Shown: positions 1-7,910 of the stretch, piece by piece
Layout of the letters: every line of letters begins with the position of its first letter
How positions within the stretch are numbered: position 1 is the stretch's first letter
The notes under the pieces: model-generated
Database searches by the model: none
The model's input: only the letters and a program-made list of their open reading frames with translations
Told to the model about the DNA's origin: nothing
Position numbers and translations under genes: made by a program
Origin: Actinomycetales bacterium
Lineage (GTDB): Bacteria; Actinomycetota; Actinomycetes; Actinomycetales; Dermatophilaceae
Assembly: GCA_016715285.1 (NCBI GenBank)
Contig: JADKAO010000002.1
Location: 186,001 to 250,000 of the forward strand
Direction of reading: 5' to 3'
DNA length: 64,000 nt

Positions 1-54
1 GCCGGCCGCAGCAGTTACCGCTGCGACGTCCATCCCGTGATCGAAGACTGCCAT
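1..54 (-). CDS. Probable WXG100-like small protein, 5' fragment
   Basis: Only the first 18 codons lie in the window; they read MAVFDHGMDVAAVTAAAG. An AAGGAA ribosome binding site sits about 7 nt upstream of the ATG. The gene follows a WXG100 gene on the same strand after a 46-nt gap, and tandem WXG100 genes are the rule in T7SS loci. The family assignment is inferred from the context and the short helical N-terminus. The gene continues past the left edge, so its length and any W-x-G motif cannot be seen. Confidence 0.5.
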   Translation of the reverse strand, partial: MAVFDHGMDVAAVTAAAG

Positions 55-100
55 GAGAGTTCCTTCCGAAAAAGTGTGTGTTTTGGGGTAGCGCTGATGT

Positions 101-373
101 CTAGCGTGAAGCCCGGGCCTGCTCGGCGATCTCCGCATCAAGTTTGGTCTTCATATCGGTGAGGAACCTGATGGCGTCCTGCACCTCCGCCCGATCTTTG
201 TTCCGCCAATTGTTGACAAAAAGGACGGAGTCGTCGCCATTCCAACTCTTGTCGATAGTCGTCACTTCGGTGTCCAAGTTGTTCAAGATTCCCTGAAGAC
301 TCTTGATTTGTGCGCCCAGCTTCTCAGACGATCCGCGACATTGCATCAAGTTCATTCCCACCCAGCCGGCCAT
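101..373 (-). CDS. WXG100 family T7SS protein
   Basis: This 90-aa, all-helical protein has a variant W-x-G turn (SWNGDDS) near residue 44 and a helix on either side, the EsxA/CFP-10-like hairpin layout. Members of the family are secreted as dimers by T7SS and recognised by the EccC/EssC ATPase, whose gene lies just upstream on the same strand. The start is supported by AAGGAGG seven nt before the ATG. The C-terminus (EIAEQARASR) carries no clear YxxxD/E export signal, so this protein may rely on a partner for export, possibly the partial gene next to it. Confidence 0.85.
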   Translation of the reverse strand: MAGWVGMNLMQCRGSSEKLGAQIKSLQGILNNLDTEVTTIDKSWNGDDSVLFVNNWRNKDRAEVQDAIRFLTDMKTKLDAEIAEQARASR

Positions 374-547
374 GATAGGCCCTCCTTCGTGTCATGCGAT
401 CCGATTGAGGAACGCTTTATGTGCTTCTCTGCGATAACTAAAAGGTACAGCTTTGCTGTTGGCCTGTCGATGGGGAGCACTCCCCATTCTCGGCCGACCT
501 GCCAATCAAACGAATAGTGCTGCGCTGCAAGCAAATTGCGTTACGAC

Positions 548-2419
548 TCATGGTGCCGCAACCTGAACGAGCTCAACACTCCCTCGTTCGACGATGAATC
601 CGCGCCCAGGCGGCAACGCTCGTCGATCGATATCCGGGATGTCTACTCGGAAGATTGCGTGGCCTTCCATCCCTTCGGGATGAAGGACCATGCCTGCGCG
701 TGACGTGCGCGCGCGTAACGGCAACCCAAAGTTGCTGCCGTAGAATTGCGCATCCGCTTCACTGATCACCAAGAGTTCGTGATCAACACAGGCCTTGAAA
801 AGCGCCTCCAATTCGTCCTCGCCGCCGTCAGCGGTGAGGTCGTCCAGTCGCTCACAGATGATGACCGAATAGCGCGATGGTGGGCTTGACCGGATCTCCT
901 CGGTCAAGGCCTTCGCGCGGGCGGAGCTCGCAGCCGCCCCCACGGAAACTGATGCCCAGATGCCCAGACCGACGAGAGGCGAACTGGCCCGCGGCGTGAA
1001 GAGGTGCATGTCGGCCATTGGCATGGCTCGGCGAGTCGAGATGCACAGAGTCGTGAGTGCGGTGGTGCGACCACTACCCGACGGGCCGGTGACGACAAAC
1101 GTCCCCTTGGGTGTGAAGGTCTGCGGCGCCAAGGTGCTTGAGGCCGTGCCCAGCACTGGCTTGCCTCCCACTGTCGCAGGCAAGTCCCGAAGCTCGATCC
1201 TCTCGGCGAGACTCTCAATCTTGGCGGCCTCCGGGACGCCAGCCTTTCGGGCCGCAGCCGCGAACGCCTTGAGGGCAGTTGCCTGGATGGTCGGGTCCGG
1301 TGAGCCACCGAGCACGGCGATCTGGAGTTCGTCATTGCCAAACAACCCTCGGCCAGGTGCCGTCTCAGCGTCGAAGACATCGCCTGGCACCCCCAAGCTC
1401 AAGCAGTCATCTTCGGACATTCGCAGCACCACGCGCCGCTGTATCACGGGAGCCAACGACGACGGCATACCCGACTTCTGGTCGACGGACACGACGAGAT
1501 GAATGCCCAGCGGGCGTCCGGCACCGGCTACCGCTCCCAACCGATCCAACCATTGGTACCTAGCCGATATTTCGTAGTTCTGCTTAAAGGTGCTGGCTCC
1601 GTCGATGAGCAGGATGATCCGCGGCTCGCTGGGCCGGTGGGCCAACCTGCGGTAGTCGGTGATCGTGCCCGCGTTGACGGCAGCCCAAGCCTCACTCCGT
1701 CGTTCGACTAGTTGCTCAAGGTGAGTGATGAGTCGGGCGACCCGCTCGTGGTCACTACCATTGACGACAGTGCCCACGTGGGGCAGCACGCTGAGGGAAT
1801 CAAGTCCTCGGTTACCGAAATCAAGCCCGTAGACCTGGCAGGGACCGCCCTTGATCGTGTAGCCCGCCGCCACCGCGAGAGTGCGCAACGCGGCGGACTT
1901 TCCGGAACCGGAGACACCGAAGAAGGCGAGGTTCCCTTCCTGGTCGGGTCGGAACGAGAATGGGGGTTGCTCCTGCCGATCGGGCAGGTCAATGATCCCG
2001 ATTGTTAGCTCTTCGTCCGTGCGACGCGAGGGCAGCCGTCCTAGGTCGTAGACGTCTTTGAGCGCTGGCAACCACGGAATACGCGGCGCCGGTAGCTGCG
2101 CAACGGAAGCCGCCTCGCTGATTGCCGACACCACCCGTTTGATGTCGGTGGGTCCGGGATTCGCCGCCACGGCGCGTGGTTCCTCATGCACCCACTCTTC
2201 AGCCGCTCCGAAGACCAGCGTATTGACGAGGATCTGTGGCGGTGGGGGCGTCTCGGAAGTCCACCCACCGGCATACCCCGTCTGAAAGGAGGTGAGCCGT
2301 CCGGGCCCACTCTTGCTCATTGCGCGACCCGGGATAGCGGGGTCGAACAAGGCCGCATCCTTGGACCCCAGCACGTCGTCGCTGTCTGCCTCATCGGCCA
2401 TCCTCAACGCCAGCCGCAA
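548..2419 (-). CDS. eccC: EccC/EssC T7SS ATPase, C-terminal part (ATPase domains 2 and 3)
   Basis: This is the C-terminal half of an FtsK/SpoIIIE-type T7SS motor. It begins (LRLALRMADEADS) exactly where the first ATPase domain of the upstream fragment stops making sense. ATPase domain 2 has Walker A FGVSGSGKS and a Walker B-like IILLIDG. Domain 3 has a degenerate Walker A, GPSGSGRTT, with Arg for the catalytic Lys, so it is probably not a conventional ATPase. In known EccC/EssC proteins the last ATPase domain binds the substrate signal. The fragment overlaps the preceding piece by 16 nt in a different frame. Restoring one G near position 2443 joins the two into the conserved 'GVIRDNLRANTNLRLALR' stretch. 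It has no plausible ribosome binding site of its own. Confidence 0.85.
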   Translation of the reverse strand: MRLALRMADEADSDDVLGSKDAALFDPAIPGRAMSKSGPGRLTSFQTGYAGGWTSETPPPPQILVNTLVFGAAEEWVHEEPRAVAANPGPTDIKRVVSAISEAASVAQLPAPRIPWLPALKDVYDLGRLPSRRTDEELTIGIIDLPDRQEQPPFSFRPDQEGNLAFFGVSGSGKSAALRTLAVAAGYTIKGGPCQVYGLDFGNRGLDSLSVLPHVGTVVNGSDHERVARLITHLEQLVERRSEAWAAVNAGTITDYRRLAHRPSEPRIILLIDGASTFKQNYEISARYQWLDRLGAVAGAGRPLGIHLVVSVDQKSGMPSSLAPVIQRRVVLRMSEDDCLSLGVPGDVFDAETAPGRGLFGNDELQIAVLGGSPDPTIQATALKAFAAAARKAGVPEAAKIESLAERIELRDLPATVGGKPVLGTASSTLAPQTFTPKGTFVVTGPSGSGRTTALTTLCISTRRAMPMADMHLFTPRASSPLVGLGIWASVSVGAAASSARAKALTEEIRSSPPSRYSVIICERLDDLTADGGEDELEALFKACVDHELLVISEADAQFYGSNFGLPLRARTSRAGMVLHPEGMEGHAIFRVDIPDIDRRALPPGRGFIVERGSVELVQVAAP

Positions 2420-4521
2420 GTTGGTGTTAGCGCGCAGATTGTCCTGATCACTCCGGCTGGCCGCTGGGTTGCGAGGATGAGGTGCAGGCCCAGAGATCGG
2501 CCACGCTGTGCGACGTTGACCATCCCATCGACGAAGTCGGGGACCTCCTGTACAAGTGCCGCGAACTCATCGACGATGATCACGAGGCTGGGGGGTGCGT
2601 TGACTTCCCCGCGCCGCTCAAGCTCGATGAGGTCTTTGGCTTTGTAGGTCGCAAGGAGATGCTCGCGATACCTCAGTTCGGCGGACAGTGAAATCAGCGC
2701 CCGCCGGACCAAGTGCGGTGATAGGTCGGTGACGACATCACCAAGGGTGTGGGGAAGGTTGGCACACTCACGGAACGCCGAGCCACCCTTGTAGTCCACG
2801 AGTAAGAAAGTGACCCGCTGCGGCGAGTGAGCTGCCGCCATCCCGAGGATCCATGCCTGGAGCAACTCTGACTTGCCAGAGCCGGTCGTGCCACCGACGA
2901 GCGCGTGGGGCCCCTCCGAGCGCAGGTCGACGCTGAATGCGCCCAACGCAGACTGCCCGATGAGTGCTCGAAGATTGGCCTGCCGCCGGCTGGGTTCGCT
3001 GGCAAAGGGGCCTGTAAGAATCGACCTCGACTCGGACCACCGCTCGATGACCCCATTGGGCGAGTTCGCGATTTCGCTTCCGGCCAACGTCACAAACGAG
3101 ACAGCTCGCGGGAGATCGCTCGCATCATCGCTGGGCACACCAGCGTCGATGACCGGCGAGAGCAGCCGCGCCGCCGTCGCCGCCGTGTGTGCGTCACACG
3201 ACTCGAGCCGCACCGGCGTCACAGTTTCGAACCGACGCACATACCCGACCGTGCCGTCGCCCTCGACCACGACATAGGTGGAGCACACCGCTGGCAGCCG
3301 CGGCTGCCCTTCGGCAACCCATAGCACTGCAACGCCTTTGCCTTGCCCCCGCTCTGCGAGCGCGACCAAGCGGCTGCGGTCGATGGGGGCGTCACCCTCG
3401 ACGATGAGGAGGACATACGACGATTGTCGTGCTTCGAGGTTGGGACCACTCCCCTGTCCCAGCCGCGATTCGATGAGGTCTTCAAGTGCATCTGCGAGTG
3501 CTGCGCATTCCGGCGCGCTCGCGGCGAGATGCTCGGTCCCGAGAGGTGAGTGGGGGGAGTTCACGTGCGGCAGCCACTTGAGGTAGTCCCAATCCCTGGC
3601 GGTCTTCGTAGATGCAAACGACGCAACGCTGACTTCTGCGGGTGAGTGCAGCGCGACAGCCTGCAACACCAGAGACCGGGCAACACCGAGCGCGTGGCCG
3701 CGCGGGCCAGCGATTCCCACGGCGCCGTCGATGAGCGGCCGAACGGCAATCGGGACGTCTGAGATGAGGTCTAACCCGGTGAGCAACTTCTCGAGCTCGA
3801 GCCATGCCTCCGCACGTGATCGCCCCACCTTCGGCATTTCGGTAACGCACAGTGATGGCAGGGTGCGCAGTCGGGCACGCAACTCGAGATACCGAGGCTC
3901 ATCGATCCGCCGGAACCATAGTCGAGGCGAGCGCTGCACAATCGCGTCCACGCACTCGGCGCCATCGAGGTGCATTTCCTGCCGCACGGCTCGCTCGATG
4001 ACCTGCTCTTCGCGGATACGATCGGCGATCTTCCCGACGTCTTCGCGGAACTCCGCCATGAGTTGCCGGAACTCCCGCTTTGATGAGATGCGCTGCTCGA
4101 CCGCAGCGCCAATGACCATCAGCGGCATCATCAGGAAGAACAGCAGCGACAGGATGTTCTGGGTCGCGAGGTACATCACGCCCGCAAAGACCAGCGGTAA
4201 CGCAGCCATGAACCACGGGAGCGGCTGCTTGCGGGGCCGCTCAGGCAGGTCAGGCAGGGGGAACTCTGCCTCGTCAAAGACAGGCCCCACCTGAGGCGAG
4301 CGGGAGAAGAGGACCTGCGATCCCTCAAAACCGAGAACCCCGTTGATGCCGCTCTTGACGCGGGCTTCGTGGTGCTCGTCCTTCCATCGCACATGGAACT
4401 GGGTGTCGCCGATCTGGACTCGGTCACCGGGGAGGAGTTTGGCTCGGGTGGAGGGCTTCCCGCCGACGATCGTGCCGTTGGCAGACCCCAGGTCAACGAT
4501 CTCGACAATGTCGGAGACCAC
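2404..4521 (-). CDS. eccC: EccC/EssC T7SS ATPase, central part (FHA end, two TM segments, ATPase domain 1)
   Basis: In order this piece has the second half of an FHA domain (DLGSANGTIVGG), two transmembrane segments in a hairpin (about residues 100-140), a linker domain, and FtsK ATPase domain 1. Domain 1 has Walker A GGTTGSGKSE and Walker B SLVIIVDEF. It ends out of frame just after LHLILATQRPAGVI. The coding frame continues unbroken upstream into 4534-4947 except for one TAA codon at 4534-4536. The natural gene is therefore one long reading unit from 4947 to 548, about 1,466 codons. FHA plus two TM plus tandem FtsK domains is the layout of firmicute-type EssC rather than mycobacterial EccC. 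The GTG at 4521 has no ribosome binding site and is unlikely to be a real start. Confidence 0.85.
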   Translation of the reverse strand: MVSDIVEIVDLGSANGTIVGGKPSTRAKLLPGDRVQIGDTQFHVRWKDEHHEARVKSGINGVLGFEGSQVLFSRSPQVGPVFDEAEFPLPDLPERPRKQPLPWFMAALPLVFAGVMYLATQNILSLLFFLMMPLMVIGAAVEQRISSKREFRQLMAEFREDVGKIADRIREEQVIERAVRQEMHLDGAECVDAIVQRSPRLWFRRIDEPRYLELRARLRTLPSLCVTEMPKVGRSRAEAWLELEKLLTGLDLISDVPIAVRPLIDGAVGIAGPRGHALGVARSLVLQAVALHSPAEVSVASFASTKTARDWDYLKWLPHVNSPHSPLGTEHLAASAPECAALADALEDLIESRLGQGSGPNLEARQSSYVLLIVEGDAPIDRSRLVALAERGQGKGVAVLWVAEGQPRLPAVCSTYVVVEGDGTVGYVRRFETVTPVRLESCDAHTAATAARLLSPVIDAGVPSDDASDLPRAVSFVTLAGSEIANSPNGVIERWSESRSILTGPFASEPSRRQANLRALIGQSALGAFSVDLRSEGPHALVGGTTGSGKSELLQAWILGMAAAHSPQRVTFLLVDYKGGSAFRECANLPHTLGDVVTDLSPHLVRRALISLSAELRYREHLLATYKAKDLIELERRGEVNAPPSLVIIVDEFAALVQEVPDFVDGMVNVAQRGRSLGLHLILATQRPAGVIRTICALTPTCGWR

Positions 4522-4533
4522 GAGCCGCGCGTG

Positions 4534-4947
4534 TTACCGCGACGCGAGTGGGTCCGTCAGCATGACCTCACATCCACGTCCGCGACCGACGTATGACGTA
4601 CCCGTGGTCACCGGGAAAGACCTACCCCGATCAGGCCCTTCAAGAACGACCAGGTCGAGGACTGCCCGCGTCGCGCCGCCGAATTGGTCACCCGCCCATG
4701 CGAGCCGAACGTGGCACCCCGAGCGCAAACCGCTATCGCCGACCGTTGCCCGTGGGTCCAGGACCTGGCGATCACCGTCGAGGAACTCAAGGGTCTGCTC
4801 ACCTGAGGCCGGGGCGGGGTGTGCAGCACTCTTGGGGTCAGCGAGGGCTAATTGCGATGCGAGCTCTCCCACCCTGACCGAGGCGTCAACGGTGGATACG
4901 AGATCAACGTCTCGACCATGAGCCTGGAGGGTCAGCTTGAGCTTCAT
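4534..4947 (-). CDS. EccC/EssC N-terminal part: ubiquitin-like plus FHA domain, cut by an in-frame TAA
   Basis: The ATG at 4947 (MKLKLTLQAHGRD) has a GGAAAGG site upstream and overlaps the preceding stop as ATGA. Residues 1-80 look like a beta-grasp, ubiquitin-like domain of the YukD/EccD kind (MKLKLTL..., then VRVGELASQLA). Residues 90-137 are the first half of an FHA domain (TSYVGRGRGCEVMLTDPLASR). The TAA falls between the R and H of the FHA 'SRxH' motif, and the downstream codons (HARLVVSD...) complete the domain in the same frame. Either a point nonsense mutation or a base-call error (a TAC Tyr codon would fit the family) separates it from the ATPase. Confidence 0.75.
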   Translation of the reverse strand: MKLKLTLQAHGRDVDLVSTVDASVRVGELASQLALADPKSAAHPAPASGEQTLEFLDGDRQVLDPRATVGDSGLRSGCHVRLAWAGDQFGGATRAVLDLVVLEGPDRGRSFPVTTGTSYVGRGRGCEVMLTDPLASR

Positions 4948-6134
4948 GACTCTGCCTTTCCACCAGTATCGGTCGGCTGACCGGTCGCAATCCACGCCGA
5001 TGCGGTCGATCCCAGGACCACAAGGACCCCGCCGGTCAAGCTCACCGTGATGTGCTCGCCGGCTCGAAGGGCAACCCCTGGCTCACCTGGGACGAAAACG
5101 ACAGTGCCGTTCTTGCTCTTGAGGTCGCTCACGATGAGCGAACTCCCGTCCCGCTCCAGGCGAACGTGGGTGCGCGAAACCATTTGGTCTCGAGGCGCCA
5201 GACGCACCGCGACGCGCGGGCTCGACGCGCTGAGGTCAAAGGCAGGTGCCCTGCCCAGAACCATGGCTCCCTCAAGCGGGAGCGTCTCGCCAGACGACAG
5301 CAGCACGTATGCCGCGTCCAGCGGTGCAATCTCGCGCTCGGCTTCGGCGCCTTTCCTGGACTGGCGGGAGTCGGCACTGAGCCACCGGGATGGCTGACGG
5401 GCCGGCGCGCCGCGATCATCCTCCGGCGCGACGGGCACCGCCTCCGTTGGCGCCTCGGCAGACACATCGAGCTGGTCACTGGTTTCCGTGGGTGGTGCGT
5501 GGACCGCTTCTAACTGGGGGGGCCTTGTCGGGGTGTTGGTGCTCATCCCCAACTCCTGCAACCACCAAGCATCCGGAACCGCCGCAGGCGGAGGTAGCCA
5601 CCGAGCAGCCTCCTCCGCCAGGGCCACCGAGGGAACGCTTGCCGGAACTGTCTCGCCGCTCAGAGATCGAGCTGTGACCGGTTCGACCTCAACTGCAACG
5701 ATGGGATCGTCCCGCACCTCGGGTCTGGCTGCGGCCGACGCTGACGTGACCTCCGCGGTCTCGGAATCATCCGTCGGTTCGAGCCGCGCTGCTTGGACCC
5801 CCCAATCCACGAGGAGATCCACCACGTCATCCCCATTGGAACTGACGATTTCGCGGCGCTCCCGGTTGCTCAGGATCGCTCTCGCAGCGCCCCGCACCAT
5901 GGCACGGCATACGGGAGGGGTTTGCACCCCAGCGTATGCCGGTGCGCCATCAAGGTCGGAACCCGCTGCTTCGTAAGCTGCCAAGACGACATCCATGGTG
6001 GCGCGGTCGGCGAGCCCACCCAGCACTTTGGCGAGCGGATGCGACCGTGGGACGCGGATCAGCGCCTGGAAATCTTGCCCACCGATGTGGGTCCATCCCT
6101 TGGCGGTAGGGACGTCGTACCGGATCCGCGCCAT
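4944..6134 (-). CDS. FHA-domain protein of the T7SS locus
   Basis: About 396 aa. The C-terminal 110 residues form an FHA domain (VLGRAPAFDLSASSPRVAV, RTHVRLE, DLKSKNGT), which binds phosphothreonine peptides. The first 120 residues are conserved-looking but unassigned (MARIRYDVPTAKGWTHIGGQ), and a long Pro/Ala/Glu-rich linker joins the two. The ATG at 6134 is preferred: a longer reading from 6209 would start inside the upstream gene and adds unconserved-looking residues. The gene ends in an ATGA overlap with the EccC N-terminus, so the two are translationally coupled. The Ser/Thr kinase at 20419-22110 is the obvious candidate for making its ligand; this link is inferred. Confidence 0.75.
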   Translation of the reverse strand: MARIRYDVPTAKGWTHIGGQDFQALIRVPRSHPLAKVLGGLADRATMDVVLAAYEAAGSDLDGAPAYAGVQTPPVCRAMVRGAARAILSNRERREIVSSNGDDVVDLLVDWGVQAARLEPTDDSETAEVTSASAAARPEVRDDPIVAVEVEPVTARSLSGETVPASVPSVALAEEAARWLPPPAAVPDAWWLQELGMSTNTPTRPPQLEAVHAPPTETSDQLDVSAEAPTEAVPVAPEDDRGAPARQPSRWLSADSRQSRKGAEAEREIAPLDAAYVLLSSGETLPLEGAMVLGRAPAFDLSASSPRVAVRLAPRDQMVSRTHVRLERDGSSLIVSDLKSKNGTVVFVPGEPGVALRAGEHITVSLTGGVLVVLGSTASAWIATGQPTDTGGKAES

Positions 6135-6193
6135 GGCTGGTCTCTTGGCTCCTGCCTGCTGGGTTGTCGAACGCTGCGTATGCCGCGCCAGCG

Positions 6194-6691
6194 TCAGACC
6201 GCAGCCCACGGAGTGACGACGATCGAGGACATCACGTCACGCAACCTCGGAACGTCCTGCTCCTCTCGTGCGACGAGACACGAGCCGGTCACTTGGACCA
6301 GGAAGGGTAGGGCACTCTCGATGGGGGCCTCAGCGACTGACAGCAGGTGCATCTGGATGATGCGGCCCACCTCGGGTTCGTGCCAACTCAAGTCGCACCC
6401 GTCCCACTCGCGTCCGTTCAGCTCGACGGTGAAGGGGTCGGAGAGCGCTCCGGCTGGCCGCTGTTGGGCTTCGACAGCAAGCTCGTCCAGCGCCACTCCC
6501 GGCACCATGCCCGGCGCACGGCGGCTGATGACCACCACCACGTTGGGTCGGAAACCCTCCACTTCGGGAGCAGTAGCAGCGAGGGTCGTCCTCGGCGTCG
6601 AAACCGCTGTCCAATTCTCTGGCACCCTCAGGGAAACCCGGGGCTCTGCGGGGAATTCATTGCTGGGGTAATTCAACTCAAGCACTGTCAT
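6194..6691 (-). CDS. LpqN/DUF1795-like (Mog1/PsbP fold) protein
   Basis: 165 aa, with no signal peptide or membrane segment. The pattern fits the Mog1/PsbP-like fold of LpqN and DUF1795 proteins: 'VSLRVPENWTAV...', then 'PNVVVVISRRAPG', a central amphipathic helix (LDELAVEAQQ), and late strands ending in 'VPRLRDVMSSIVV'. It lies directly downstream of the WXG protein with the long tail and upstream of the FHA-EccC genes, all on one strand. DUF1795 proteins (EagR) act as effector chaperones in type VI secretion, so a chaperone or adaptor role for the neighbouring WXG protein is possible. The fold call is from pattern only. Confidence 0.55.
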   Translation of the reverse strand: MTVLELNYPSNEFPAEPRVSLRVPENWTAVSTPRTTLAATAPEVEGFRPNVVVVISRRAPGMVPGVALDELAVEAQQRPAGALSDPFTVELNGREWDGCDLSWHEPEVGRIIQMHLLSVAEAPIESALPFLVQVTGSCLVAREEQDVPRLRDVMSSIVVTPWAAV

Positions 6692-6741
6692 GTTCCTCTC
6701 GGACGAATAATGTCGGAGCGCTTACCGAACTCACGGGGCGG

Positions 6742-7815
6742 CTACTTGAACCAGGAGCTGATGCCCTTGCCGACGAAGTCGGCCATCTTCCCCGCGCCTT
6801 CTACAATTGGCTTGGTGTCAATGCTCACGTCCACGCTATACCCCAGCCCGAGACCGACCGCGGCACCCATGTCAATTTTGGTATTGACCTTCCCGTCCTT
6901 GAAGTCCCACTTGGCGTCGAACTTAGCTCCAGCGCCGGCGTAACCCTGGATCCCCGCTTTCGCTTTGGCCATACCAAGATCGACGCCTGCCTCGACTTCC
7001 GCCTTAGCACCAACAAATGCTTCACCCTTCAGGTTCGCGGAGAAGCCGTCCTTACCGACCGCAACGTGACCCGATCCTGATGCTTCGGCCCCAACGCTAG
7101 CCTTCCCGGTCGCCGTGAGGGGGCCGCTGCCGACCTTCCCGGATACGCCCAGCAGAGTGGCTCCAACACTCGCCGCGGCGCCCGCCTGCAGTTGGCTGTC
7201 ATTGAAGGTCACGGCGCCACTTGCGGATGCATCCAACGCCAGAGCCTTGGCCTCGAAGTTGTCCGCCTTTAGCTTGACTACAGCGGGGTCCGTGGAGATC
7301 TTCCCCTCGACGAGGGTGACCTTCGCGTCGGGGATGATGGCCTTTTGGTAGTCCTTCGGAGAGACCTTCCCCTCGTTAAGGTGCTTGTAGTCGACAATGT
7401 CTTCGATGCCTGAGCGGTCAGCCGATCCTCCGGTGGTGATCTCGGTCCGGGGGTCGTCGGACCAACCACCGCCGCCACCGCCGCCCCCAGCGAAGGATCC
7501 CCTGCCAGTTCCAGGCACGCCAGCGAACACGTCGGCGGCAGATCCGGACGACGCCCGGCACTGCTCACCAATCTCTGCTGACAAGCTGGCCGCCAGTGTC
7601 CTCACCTGCTGTGCAAGGTTGGCCAGAGTGGGTTGAATCTGCGTCTGGTGACGATGAGCGAGCCGGGTGAGATCGGGTCCGCCCCATTCCCGTTTGAGCT
7701 CTCCCATGACCTCAGTGACGGCACCGTCGACCTCCTGAAGCCTGCTGGATAACCGCGATAACTGATCGACCGATTTTCCGAGCGCGTCAAGGTCAGCGCC
7801 TTCGGTGAAACTCAT
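6742..7815 (-). CDS. WXG-domain T7SS substrate with long beta-rich C-terminal domain
   Basis: 357 aa in three parts. Residues 1-100 are helical with a WxG-like turn (REWGGPD near residue 45), resembling a WXG100/LXG-type targeting domain. A glycine linker follows (eight consecutive Gly near residue 115). Residues 130-357 form a repetitive Gly/Ala/Lys beta-strand region (for example GEAFVGAKAEVEAGVDLG) ending in an amphipathic helix before WFK. No nuclease or protease motif is visible. The architecture is that of a secreted T7SS effector whose C-terminal part may insert in a membrane or form a beta structure. The coding strand is noticeably less GC-rich than its neighbours. The ATG has a GGAGGGCGAC site upstream. 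Confidence 0.7.
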   Translation of the reverse strand: MSFTEGADLDALGKSVDQLSRLSSRLQEVDGAVTEVMGELKREWGGPDLTRLAHRHQTQIQPTLANLAQQVRTLAASLSAEIGEQCRASSGSAADVFAGVPGTGRGSFAGGGGGGGGWSDDPRTEITTGGSADRSGIEDIVDYKHLNEGKVSPKDYQKAIIPDAKVTLVEGKISTDPAVVKLKADNFEAKALALDASASGAVTFNDSQLQAGAAASVGATLLGVSGKVGSGPLTATGKASVGAEASGSGHVAVGKDGFSANLKGEAFVGAKAEVEAGVDLGMAKAKAGIQGYAGAGAKFDAKWDFKDGKVNTKIDMGAAVGLGLGYSVDVSIDTKPIVEGAGKMADFVGKGISSWFK

Positions 7816-7910
7816 GTCGCCCTCCTTACCTGGTGCACCATGTCCGCTATTTCCACCTGCACCGTATTGGCGACAGCGCGTGATGCCAATGGGGAGGACT
7901 CCCCGCCAAT

